Made by a program: the position numbers and the translations under genes
The notes under the pieces: generated by a model
Databases searched by the model: none
What the model was told of the DNA's origin: nothing
The model's input: the letters and a program-made list of their open reading frames with translations, nothing else
Source: Xiphophorus maculatus
Lineage: Eukaryota > Chordata > Actinopteri > Cyprinodontiformes > Poeciliidae
NCBI RefSeq assembly: GCF_002775205.1
Contig: NC_036456.1
Location: 12,365,463-12,429,462, forward strand
Direction: 5' to 3'
DNA length: 64,000 nt
Part shown: one piece after another, positions 25,475 through 36,800 of the stretch
Numbering within the stretch: the stretch's first letter is position 1
How the letters are laid out: every line of letters begins with the position of its first letter

Positions 25475-26617
25475 CAGTTGTTGGGATATTTCAGATGTTT
25501 CTGCTGTTGAAGTCTTAACAGATGAAATGAGAAAAATGGCTCATGTTTAATAAAAGTTAGCAGTAGAGTTCATTTTAGAAAGTTTGTGGCATTTACATAG
25601 TTTTATTTGGAGTAAATCCTCTTTGCAAAACAAAAGCATTTTTTGATATATAACGGAGAAGAAGGGTTACAATAACAGAGGTTTGTGTGTTTTTTCCCCT
25701 TTTTGTTTAAAATAGTTGATCTTTAGTGAACCCGGGATTGTTCCACTCAGATTAAAGGAGACCTGCAGTGTCAACTGTGAGACTTTATATAGATCAAATT
25801 TAATCATCTGAATTTACCACAGGTGGAGCCCAATGAAGCTGAAGAAACATCCCGAAGATGATCAGAGGAAACGTCTGCAATTTGAGCTTTTAGAATTTTG
25901 AAAATCGTTTAATACAATTTAGAACAAGGCCGTAACGTAAAACATGGAAAAATTGAAGCGCTGTGTTTAGGATGCACTGTATCTCCATAGCAAAGAGTTT
26001 CTATTGAATGTTTTTTTTTCCTTCCTCTGACTTCACTCAGTGAAACTGAAACCAGCCGGTCTTCCCTCTATAACAACTTCCACTCTGAAGAGTGTTGTCA
26101 TCAGAGTGACTTGCTATCACTTATGTCAGATGTGTCAACTCTGTTCATCTTATGTCTCTGTGTACCTTTACCTTACTAATTACGCCTGCAAATGTCAAAC
26201 ATAAAAGCTAAGTAAGCTGTCAAACATAAAAAAACATTATATACCTATTTAACTTCACATTTTAAATGTGCTAGAGAATATATTTGACAATATAGCTGAA
26301 CAATAAGATTTGACGCTTGTTTCAATATAGATGTCAGCGCAAAATAAATTAGCACAAGCAGTAAACTAAAAGAGATCTTTTATGATTTCCTCTTGGTCCT
26401 TGTAAAAACCTTAAGATGTAAACACCCCACCAAACATATCTTTCAGCACCGCAGTCCAAACAAACAGAATACATTCATTCATTGATTCACAGTGGTAGAC
26501 AAAATACAGCAAAAAGAACAAAGACGCATACAGCCGGTGTAAAAGCGCATGTCGCCCGACAGCAAAGCGTAGAGATTCAACAGCCATAAAAAAACATAAA
26601 AGTCACTGAACTGAATA

Positions 26618-26623
26618 TTTATT
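26618..26623 (-). terminator. tmem272-like poly(A) signal
   Basis: TTTATT on the + strand reads AATAAA on the - strand, 139 bases after the stop codon. Confidence 0.45.
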
Positions 26624-26761
26624 CTCCTTTTTAAACTTATATTATTATAAGTTGTTTAGCACAGCTGGCACAACAAAATCTAACAGCTCCAGCTCCAGCG
26701 TGACTGGAGCTGGAGCTGGGATTGACAAGCATCCCAGCTCCAGTTTTCTCTGCGGTCTCTC

Positions 26762-29359
26762 TCAGGCCTGCTGGTTGGCGTCGTCGTCGGAGTCGGCCCG
26801 ACCACACAGGAAGAAGCAGAAGAGGACGCAGCAGCCGGTGAGCACGAACAGAATCGCCAGGATGTAGACCAGCGTGGTGTTCCAGAAGGCGAACAGGTAG
26901 AGCGTCTTGTTACAGTAGCGCGACACATCGGTAGCGTTCTTGTTGTACTCGGGCTGATAAATAGAGTAGATCCAAATGTTGCCTGTCAAAAATGGGAAAG
27001 AAATGTGAGCATAAAAGTATTGCGATAGTTTTAAACCTCCCATGTGAAGAAGTGTCAAGCTAGCTAGGTTAACCACAGAAAGTCAGCCATGAGTGTCAAG
27101 TGGATAAAAAAATAATAATAATCAGTACAAGTCCAGGCGTTTTATGAAAGCCTCAGAGATTTGATAAAGATTTATGATCAAATAGCTTCATGAAAACCAT
27201 GTTTAATGCTTGTAATCTGAAAGTTTAGCCGGTGCCATTTAATGAAAAAATAAAAAGTAATAATTTGAATATTTGTATGCATTGCACAGAGAGGGAATGA
27301 AAAATGCTAAAACCCCTGAAGAACTATTGATCACTGTAAAACTATTGATCACTGTAGAAACTATTGATCACTGTAAAACTATTGATCACTGTAAAACTAT
27401 TGATCACTGTAAAAACTATTGATCACTGTAAAAACTATTGATCACTATAAAAACGGTGAGCTGCAGCGTTCACAGGACTGACAGACTGAGCCTGTGATTT
27501 CAGTCACAAGAAAACATCAGTGGTGGATGGTGCCAGTAAATAAATAAATAAATAAATAAAACATTATAGGGCGGCATCTAGTGGTCAATGTTCATAATTA
27601 CAAAAGCTTTATTCTACAATGGCAAATTTATGAAATGTCATACATGCAGCTTTGCAGCATTGAGTGCAACCATAATAATTCGGGAGATAAAAACATTTAA
27701 TTTCAGCAATTCTGTTAGAAAAGTGTATTTATAGCGGTTCTTGACACAGAGTGATGCGTTTCAAATGTTTACGCTATTTATGATGATTATAGAGGCTAGC
27801 TAATGAAACGCCCAAAGCCTTCCTTCAAGCTCTATGATCTTGACTTATGAATAAATAATTGCAAATTTTACTTTCATCTGAGGACTCTGGAGCTCTGAGC
27901 AACAGGTCAGTCCTTTTAGCTTCTCAGTCAAGATAAAACATTTCTGATGTCGCTTGTGGCTCAGGAGTGGCTTAAACTCTCACAATGTGACCATTGTAGT
28001 CAGTCTTTCTAGGACAATAGACCATGATCTTCTTCTGTAGTCTCCGTCTCATTTCCTGTCAGCCTCATGTATTTCATTATGTATGTAGCCTTTCAGAAGA
28101 TACACAGATAAATGATTTAGACATTTAGTAATTGTAGATATTCATATCTTTGTCTTGTCCCTTAAAGAAGGTGTTGGACAACTGAATGCAGAGAAGGCGA
28201 CGACATCGCAACAAAGAAAACTGAACCAGTTGGGCTGATGACAAAACTGAAGACTGAAAATCTAAACGGAGCGACTGCTTCAATTTTGAGGAAAACAAAC
28301 CAACCAAACAAAAAAAGAAACACTGGCCAGACTTCCTGTTTCTAAAGGTCTTCATACATTTTATTTTGGCATTTTACTACTCATTTGTTAAGTTAAAATC
28401 TCTGATAATAAGACTCTTTCTTGTAAAAGATGATCATGAATTATGAATTCATGAATTATGAATTACCATCTTTATGTAATGATACACATTATTCAGTGTC
28501 TGAAAAGGTTTTCTTTAGGATTTCAAAAACCTATTGAAAAAATAATTCAAATTAAGTTGTTCCAAAACTAAAAGTTAACCTGGGTATCAGTGTGTTAAGG
28601 AAGCAAGGAAGGATTTTGCTTAAGAATGTACAAATATAAATTTAAAAAAAAAAAAAACCCAACAACAATTCAACTGTGACATCATATATTTTAAATTTAG
28701 TCAATTTAAACTAGTGGAAAACTAAAATGACGACAGGTGGCTGAAATGTGACTTAAACTAATTTAAAATTTGCTGTTACAATAATCACTGAGCAACCAGC
28801 TTCTCTGGTGTTAACCAGAGGAGTTGCCAGACGACCAGTAACATTATTTCTGTCCTTTTGGGTTCGGCACACCTCATCTACAAATAAAAGCTGCTCACCC
28901 GAAATGAACCAGCAGAAGAGGAACAAGGACACCAGCGAGTTCCAGATGGTGACAACGTGGCCCGCCGTTGTTCGCGGCGTATCTTTGGTGGAGCGTGTGC
29001 CGGGGAGGCAAGACAGGAGGCTGAGAACTATGGTGAAGACCCCCGACACGATCAGGTAGATGGGGATCTTCTCCTGGACTGGACACTCGTTGAGGTATAC
29101 TGCCCCTAGTGGACAAAGGAAAAGCTGTTCTTTTAGGAAGCACGGTGAAGCAACACGACGACACCGACAGGAAGACGCACAACCGCTCACCGACTGCAAT
29201 GTAGGCAATGGGCATCATGCCGACAATCACCTTTGAGACTGCTGCAAGAAGAACCAAAACGTGGACTGTCAATTTTCAGGTCAGAACAGAAACCATTGAG
29301 CTCTCAGGAAAGAGGATCTCACCCAGTACAGCCGGATGGGGGTCTTTGATGGCATTCAT
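26762..29359 (-). CDS. tmem272: TMEM272-like four-pass membrane protein
   Basis: Exons on the - strand: 29323-29359 (start codon 29357-29359), 29191-29241, 28899-29099, 26762-26982 (stop 26762-26764). They total 510 nt, 169 residues, with every junction in phase. Four hydrophobic segments are visible: KVIVGMMPIAYIAVG, IYLIVSGVFTIVLSLLSC, VVTIWNSLVSLFLFCWFISG and TTLVYILAILFVLTGCCVLF. The loop NIWIYSIYQPEYNKNATD carries a possible N-glycosylation site (NAT) and a second (NKT) follows. The tail is short and acidic (RADSDDDANQQA). The size, four-helix layout and NECPVQEKIPIYL motif fit the TMEM272 group, whose function is not established. The start ATG is the first in the exon after a likely non-coding first exon. 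Confidence 0.75.
27322..27455. repeat. Minisatellite, about 18-20 bp x 7
   Basis: Seven near-identical units of ACTATTGATCACTGTAAA occur in tandem. Each contains the palindrome TGATCA. Units differ by one or two A residues, one G substitution and a final TATA variant. They lie in the tmem272-like intron 26983-28898. Confidence 0.9.
27537..27560. repeat. (AAAT)n microsatellite
   Basis: About six TAAA units in tandem, intronic. Confidence 0.85.
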
Positions 29360-30419
29360 TTTCAAGGATGGTGACGCTAACCTGCAGAGGTCAACAAGAA
29401 ATTGTGACGCTGATGGATATATTCATCCGTTACCAAAACAAACCTGACAACTCAGATAATACAATCCACCTGAACAAGAATAATAATAATAATAAAAAAC
29501 AACAAAAAAAACCACGCTGACCTTTAAACACCACAGTATGGTCGTTAACAGGTTGTAAAAATTTGTGCATGACTTTGCTACTTTTGTAGGATTTTATAAT
29601 CAGTGGGACTTTTGTCTATTTGTTGCTCAGGAGAAAAAACTTGGGCAGATGTGCTACACTATGCCAGGATGGCAAGACAACAGCAATGACCTCAGAGAAG
29701 GAAATGTTGGAGACTATTAATCAGGTAATGGTTACAGGTTCGTTTCTTGCGACATGTCTGTACAAACACCTCTTCAAAACTGTCAAATAGTGCAGTGGAT
29801 TGTTGCACATTTCATAAGATGAAATGATGATGCAAGCATGAAATTCCGTACATGTAACCTTCAAGGTCCGCTCTTTTTTTAGAAACCGCTTGTCATGCGG
29901 TGTGTTTCAAAGTTCAAGATGGCGATCATTTTTGAAGATGGCTGCAGAGCCCGACTAATGTGGCAAAGCTATCTAATTATCTGACCCCAAAAATGTGATG
30001 AAAAAGTTAATTTGTCTAGCTTGAGATATTGCAAAATCGTCCTTAACGGCTGCCATCTTGGATATCATCATAAAGTCTAACATGAAACTACTTTAGACAA
30101 AATAAGTTTAAGATCAGTGATCAGCTGATAAAGAAGGCAGGTGAGTAAGGCTGCAACAACTCAGAGATAAGACTGGGGAAGCCCATGCAGGGCTTTAAAA
30201 GCAAACAAAGGTGCTGTCGAGGGGTGTGCCACACAGACGGTGATTGACAGCGCTTAGACCCGCCTCCTGGTTCTGACTGGTTGTTTCTAGATGGCACTGA
30301 TAGCAGGCAAAGGAGCTCTATTTTTTTCCCCATGGATTATCTGTCTCATACTAAAATGTCACAACTTAGTTTGAATAAATGTGTTCTTTTTATATAAAAG
30401 TTACACACTGCAGCTTTAC

Positions 30420-30680
30420 ACAGAACAATGATCCCAAACTCAGCAGCTAAGTTTACAACAGAATCTGTGGAAAAACAAAGACTCAAGGTACTGCAATTAT
30501 CCAATCAAAATGAAGACCTGAATCTGATTGACAGAGTTCTTGATGCCAACGTCAAAGAACTGAAATATGGTTATAAAGAGGAGTGGATCAAAGTTCCTCC
30601 ACAATGCTGTGAGAGATCAATAAACGTAAACAGAGAACAGCTGAGCCGATAGAAACGCATTGATGCAATGTATTGAATTA
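30420..30680 (+). mobile_element. Tc1/mariner relic, second family
   Basis: The stretch encoding 'KEELKYGYKEEWIKVPPQCCERS' in an open frame at 30428-30652 resembles the C-terminal end of a Tc1-type transposase (LNELKQRCKEEWAKIPPQRCERL form). The upstream part is frame-broken. It is not a host gene. Confidence 0.5.
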
Positions 30681-31895
30681 CAGATGCTACACACATTTCT
30701 CCATTTCGGCTTCACTTTTGGCAGAGTGGTTTGTACACTTGAGGTTAGATTGGGCTCTTTGCAATTGTGGTAAAGGTAAAATAATTGTTAATGCAACAGA
30801 TTAAACCCAAGAACTGAATAAAAATACATACGTGTGGATTGTTTCCCTCGTATTATCAAATAATTGCAAATCAGGCAATTTCATAAACATTTTTACTGAC
30901 AAAAGCTAAACTGCTGGAAGTGATTGCTTGGGTTGATGTGCTCTGCAGAGGATTTAGAATTTTAAAAATGTCCACATTAAACTAAAAACATTTCACAAAG
31001 CAATGTTGTTCTTGTACATTTTGGATACCTTCCAAACGATGCATCGAAATCTACTCCATAAATCACATGGGACAGACGGCTAAAAGAAAGGTTACAATTA
31101 AAGCAACAGGAGTCTACAATTTAGTTAAGAGCTCATATTTGCAAGAAATGAAGTTGGATACATTACCCACAATGCAAGTCAGACCAACTCCCTTAAATAG
31201 CAAAAACAATATTTTTTTTCTGCCCTCACATGAAAACTTTGCAAATAAAAGTTAAAAACAAACAAAAAAATTATTTCAATTGACGTCACAACTTAGGAAA
31301 CTCTCATTTGGTTCCTGCTACACACAAATAACTTTTCCAACACTATTTAAAAACCTTCAAGTGCAGGTTACGTTTGACCATTATTATTTACTCTCCAAAA
31401 ATAATAATAATAAAAAAGTTATTTCTCTGGTATCAAGATTACAACCATGGCAGTGCAATAATAGTGTTTAGTCAGACTGCATTCCCATAACCAGTCTGAT
31501 TGGAAAACGAAGATCATAACACAAGAACAAGCACAGAACAACGGCGAGTGGAGGGAGCGTGGGAGCCCAGATCAGCCTGATCCAATTTATCTGTATCTTT
31601 GACAGTAAGCAGCAACATGTGGAAAGAAATCAACTACGTAGAAGGGAATGAAAACTGACATTTGTTCAGTTTCGTGGCTCAGATTTGAACGAGCGCACAG
31701 AAATGAGCGCAGAGCTCCTCAAACTTCGGCCTCGCCTCTCACTCTTTGGCACGCTGTGGGAAAGAGTCGGCTGCCAGCCAGAACTCACACCGCCTCCCAC
31801 GCCCCGAAAACGGCCTCCGTTGTCAGCGTTCAGCCGCGGAAAGTCTCCGGTTAGAGTTACCCCATGAGGAAATCGCGGGAAGGACGTAAACTTAC

Positions 31896-31960
31896 CTGCA
31901 GTTCAGTCAGAGTTTTGGTTTCTCCTGGGTCGCCTGTGTGCGGACAGCCGCTCCTTTAAG
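31896..31960 (-). other. Probable non-coding first exon of tmem272-like gene
   Basis: On the - strand the sequence AACTGCAG is followed by a good donor GTAAGTTTAC whose first base is at 31895. The exon lies in a CpG-containing stretch (31690-32040) typical of a promoter. It would join the 29359 exon across a 2.5-kb intron. The upper end is a guess; no transcript evidence is available. Confidence 0.4.
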
Positions 31961-32040
31961 CGCGGTAGCTGGCGGGAGCGCGCCTGCATGCGCGGCCACG
32001 CAGGGCAGCAACTCCTAGCTATGCAAATCGAGAGCTGAGT
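31960..32040 (-). promoter_or_regulatory. CpG-rich promoter with octamer element
   Basis: GCGC- and CATGCGC-containing DNA lies upstream of the proposed first exon. It includes a perfect POU octamer ATGCAAAT at 32021-32028. Promoter status is inferred from CpG content and the adjacent splice donor. Confidence 0.35.
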
Positions 32041-33867
32041 GAAGCTGACACCCCACCCACCTCAAAAAATTCAGCGAGCTAGTTTGTTTCTTGCTTCACA
32101 TTAAAATTGAAATGAAATTCTTGGCTATGAAAGAAAAATATTACTAGCCATAACAGTGACCGCATCTTTCTTCGTATAAAAATAGAAAAGATAAAACTTA
32201 ATATTGCAAATTACTTGTAGTTAAAGCACTGGTTCTTAACATAGGGGTTGATGTCCCACTGTAGACGGTAAATCTCTGCATTTAGGGACTTGACATGAGC
32301 ACTAGGACTTAAGTGATCTCATGAAATAACTCCAAACTGGATATGTTGATTTATTTCAGTTTATGGCACCAATTCCAACAAACTATAGTAAATAGCTCAA
32401 AAGCCAGAAATACTTGAGAGACCCTCTAAAATGTTTATAGCTGCCTATTTTAATATTTCAGGCACCAAATTTACCATAATGTACATTAATGCACACAGTT
32501 GAAACTTTCTTTGCACTACACAGCCAATCAGCAATAAGGAAAATGAATGGTGCTCCAGGATTGGCTACTTTTCAAACACCTGCTTCTGTCAAATGGATTT
32601 GCCCTTTAGGTTTTTCAACTTAACAAGCTTTGTTTTCCCTTTAATATCCGAGAAGTCCTCTACAAAAGAACCCATAAGTGTATAGACAATTTTTGTGGAT
32701 AATTTGGACTCCAGTTCCTCTGAAAATAAATGAATTTATGATTATCGCACTGTGAATATTTGAGGGCCCACTTTACATTTGCACAATACAATACAGTCAA
32801 ACTCAGAGCCAGAATGGAGCAACAGTGGAAAGAGATGAGCACCTTAGATGCAACGGTTATCGCAGAAAAAGACATCAGTCGTAAATCAACAAAAGCAGCG
32901 TGTTGTTTGCAACACATGCTTGTATCGAAGAATTAAAGAAGTGAAGTAATGGCGGCAAGACACCTGTGGCTCATAAAACCAGCTGCCTGTTTGACTTTCG
33001 AAGATGACTGGGATCTAATCCTGATAAACAAATGCTGCAGAATTAGCATGTCTTATCGAACGTTTGCGGCCAGGCAGAGCTCTATGTTGTCCGGACAGAA
33101 TGCTTTTGGTAAGTTTTCTGGGCAATATCAGCTGTATTAATACTCTGAATAATCAAATATATCATGGAGTGAGCTTAATTCCTTAAAGTGTGACGCAGGT
33201 TATGATGCAAATAAGCAGGGGATGCAGCAGAGGGCACTTTCTCTGATAGCACTGCAGTACTTTAGGTCTGATCAGCACACAGCTGGATAGTCAACTCTAC
33301 TTGGTACAATACAGTTGCGCTCTATTGCCACATATCTGGTCAGCAGTTTAATCCTACCATGAATTATTGGTTTAAGCAGACAGACAGAAGTTATTAGTCT
33401 GTTTACGATGACGGGACTTTTCTGGTAATCCACGTACAATTTGGTCAGAAATTACAGGCCATCTTAAAAATCATTGCAGTCATAGCTTTCTAATGTTTGG
33501 ACTGTGCAGCAGGGAGAACTCCTGTTGCACGGAGCATTAAGAACATACAATAAAAATTGGGAACATCAAATTTTCAAGAAACATCCATTAAGATTTATTT
33601 TAAAAATATGAATATTTGACTTTAAATTAAATAAAAGAAGCACATGGTGTCTTATTATTTATTGTATAAAATGAAGAAAAAAAAACATAATATATATAGG
33701 AAACAGAGATAATTGTTGTATTAAAAAAAAAAATAATAATAGCAGTCAAATAAAACCCTGAACAGAGAAAAAGGGTTTGCTATATTTGCTGTTCCTGACA
33801 GTCGTCGTCTATTTGCTCTGCTGTTCATCCAAATGATCTTGGTGGTACCGCGGCAACCAGACAGATG
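32040..33867. other. Intergenic DNA between tmem272-like gene and calpain 3' end
   Basis: AT-rich; it contains repeat copy B and no exon that I can support. A candidate calpain poly(A) signal (AATAAA on the - strand) lies at 33658-33663, about 205 bases beyond the calpain stop. Confidence 0.55.
32390..32790. mobile_element. Interspersed repeat copy B
   Basis: It shares a central block (GCTGCCTATTTTAATATTTCAGGCACC) with the copy at 14630-14900 and ends near GAATATTTGAGGGCCCAC. It is diverged and non-coding, between the tmem272-like and calpain genes. Confidence 0.45.
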
Positions 33868-36800
33868 TCACAAATCCGTCAGGCAGACGCTGGTGGACGT
33901 CTCCACGTAGATGCAGCCTCTGGACCCCGAGCGCAACCGTCCCCCTCGCAGATCTATCACGAGGCTCCGGCTCCTCTCGGATTCTGTCGTCTGGAGTCGA
34001 GCCGCTCCGAGGAGGGAGTCCCACAGCAGGCCTGTGCTCCATAGCTGCACATATGCCAGCATGCATGCAGGTTATTACTGCAAAACTCAAAACGTTTTCA
34101 TATTAGCTTATGATGGGAGTAGACTTTAATATGCTTTATTGGGGTTTCATGTAGTAAAACTCCTAGGGGTGGTGTGTAAAGTTTGGATTTAAATGGCTGC
34201 ATAAATATCAAGATTTGTTGACAGATTGCAGAGATAATTGAATAATTTGAATCACACATGTCACACTTGGAGCACAATGAACACTTGTCCAACCAGATCA
34301 AAGCAAATTAGTTTATAAAAGTTACCAACTGAAGCTTTACTCTATGAGTGACCAGAAGAAAGCAATTCTTTAAAGTGAAACTTTAAACATGTCATGCTGA
34401 AAGTTTCCCAAGACTCAACAAACACATTTGTTAGGAAGCTTCTCTGGTCAAACGTGATCAAAATGTGAAAGTTTAGTCCCACTAGCAAAACTGTGTGTGT
34501 GGCAGAAAACATTACACCATCTAATGGAGGAAATATGGTGGTGGTAGAATCATGCTGTGTGAAAGTTTTTCTGCAGCAGAGGCAAGAAAATCGCGCAGAG
34601 TTGATGCGAAGACGGATGGAGCAAATTGCAGGATAAACAATCCTGCAAATTGCAGGATAAACAATCCTGCAAATTGCAGGATAAACAGGTAGAAAACTTA
34701 TTAAAAGTTGCACAGGACTCATTTTTCTTCCCACTTTACATGATCAATTACTTAATGTTTGTCTATCACATAAAATACGTAAAATACATCAAGATTTTTG
34801 ATGTATTTTTAAGACAAAATGTGAAAACCCTCAAGGGTTATGAAGACTTCGTGTAATGCACAATCGTCTGACCGGGTGTGAGACAGAAAGCGTCAAACCT
34901 CGACAGAGATGTTGTTGTCGGGGTATCTTCTGTAGAAGATGGCTCGGAGGTTGAATTCGGGGTTTCCGTCCTCAGCCTTGAACACTCTCGTCCTGATGGC
35001 GTCGCCCTCACACCGCACCACGGCGTAAACATCTGGAGCTGTGGCCACGAGGCAGGAAACCCGACGTGATGCAAAGGAACAAAAACAGAAGGAGCTGAAA
35101 ACAGAGCGAATGGAAGCAGTCTGTGGCCAAAACAATGTCTTCTTCTTCTGCTAAGCCACCTGTTTGTTTGGGAGGTTTGAGACCAGATGCCCTGTGCAGA
35201 TGGATTGTGGTCACCACCGCTGGCTGAGGTAGAAAACACTGGAACAAAGATGGAGATGGCAGTTCTTCCTTTAGTTCCCTTCAAAGAGGAGAAAAAAAAA
35301 CAGAACCGGGATTATGAGATGTATGCTGCTACATGGAAGAAAAATAATTAGTCACGAATCAATTCCTGTTTCTCTGAGTAAAAACTGATTTTTTTAACTG
35401 GAGCTAAATTAATAGATGGAAACAATCAATCTATCTGCCCTGATGAACAAACATAAACTAAAAATCGAATCAATTGAAGAGTATTTGGGAAACGTTGCCG
35501 GTTTCAACCAACCGGAGACTGGAAATGCTGCATCATCTGTTCGCTCATAAACATTTATGGTTCTGTTTTGCTCTCCAGGTTTCGAGTTCTGTGTTCTGGG
35601 TTTGTTTTGCTTTTTTTATATATATTTTCGTGTTTGCCTATTTTTTATTCAGTTGTTATTTTCTCTCCCTCCTCCCTCCGGGTTTTTTTAGTTTGGTCAC
35701 GGTTCGTTCCCATTCGTCACATGGTTTCGGAGTAAAATATTTCCTCATAACTTCATGGCAGCTTTTGAACTGTGCAGTCTGTAGCTTCAAAAGCTGCCTT
35801 AAATCTGTGAGTAAAGTCAACTTTCCCTTGCAAAATTTACACCTTACAGAGATGAGATGCATTGATGCTGTTGAGCTTTAAGAAAAGCTTAAAGTTAAAC
35901 TTCTAACCGAATCAAATTTGGAAAAGCAAGCCGGTCAATACCAGGCTACGAGGTTTATGATGAATTTACAGGATTGTCTCAATAACACATTTTACTGGAT
36001 GATAAATTGTCCCAGAATTCATTGTGATAAACAATATTATTGTCTTGAGATCATTTTTCAAGTAATATATTAATATAAAGAATACTGCACACTGCAACTG
36101 AACGATATCTTAAGTATCTAAAACACCAAAAACATCCAAAAAGAGTAAATAAAATCCAAACACAACCAAAACCATAAATAGAATGCATAATGAAGCCTTG
36201 TTAAACAAATATCCCTTCAAAAAAATATTAATCATCTGAATAGAAATTATGGAGCTCATTTAAATGTATTATGAGATTTATTTATTAATTGATTAACTGC
36301 TTATTGTCTATTAGGAGACCTGACCCTCAACACTTTGTCTTAAATGTCTTTTTGTGTGTGCGTGTGTGTGTGTGTGTGTGGGCGTTGGGGTGTGTTCATC
36401 TTCATCTGACTTTTTTTGCGCTACGGCACACCTGAGTTGGACATTAGAGTGCGAGAAAAGCCTCAGCAGGAAGCGTCCGGTGTCGCCCGGCAGGAAGGTG
36501 GTGGGCAGCACCACGTATCGACCCGAAGCCAAAGTTCCCCTCAGAGTCACACTGCGGGAGTCCATGTAGATGGAGCTGGCCGCCTGCTCCACCACCAGCT
36601 GCACTCGGCTGCAGCGGTTCGCCTCCACCTCAACGGGATGAGATGGTGGGAAAAGGCGATGAAATTTCAAGAAGCGAGAAAAGGTTCGCGTTTTGTTTAG
36701 AGCTTCTGCCCACCTTCAGCACCTCGAAGCCTATTGGCAGGTTTTCCCCTCCTCCGTTTTTCTTCAAGACCCTCCTATCTTCCTGCTGCAGACAGATCAG

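Noticed and set aside
26652-26867. 71-residue + strand Ser-rich frame
   Set aside because: Antisense to the last tmem272-like exon and its 3' UTR.
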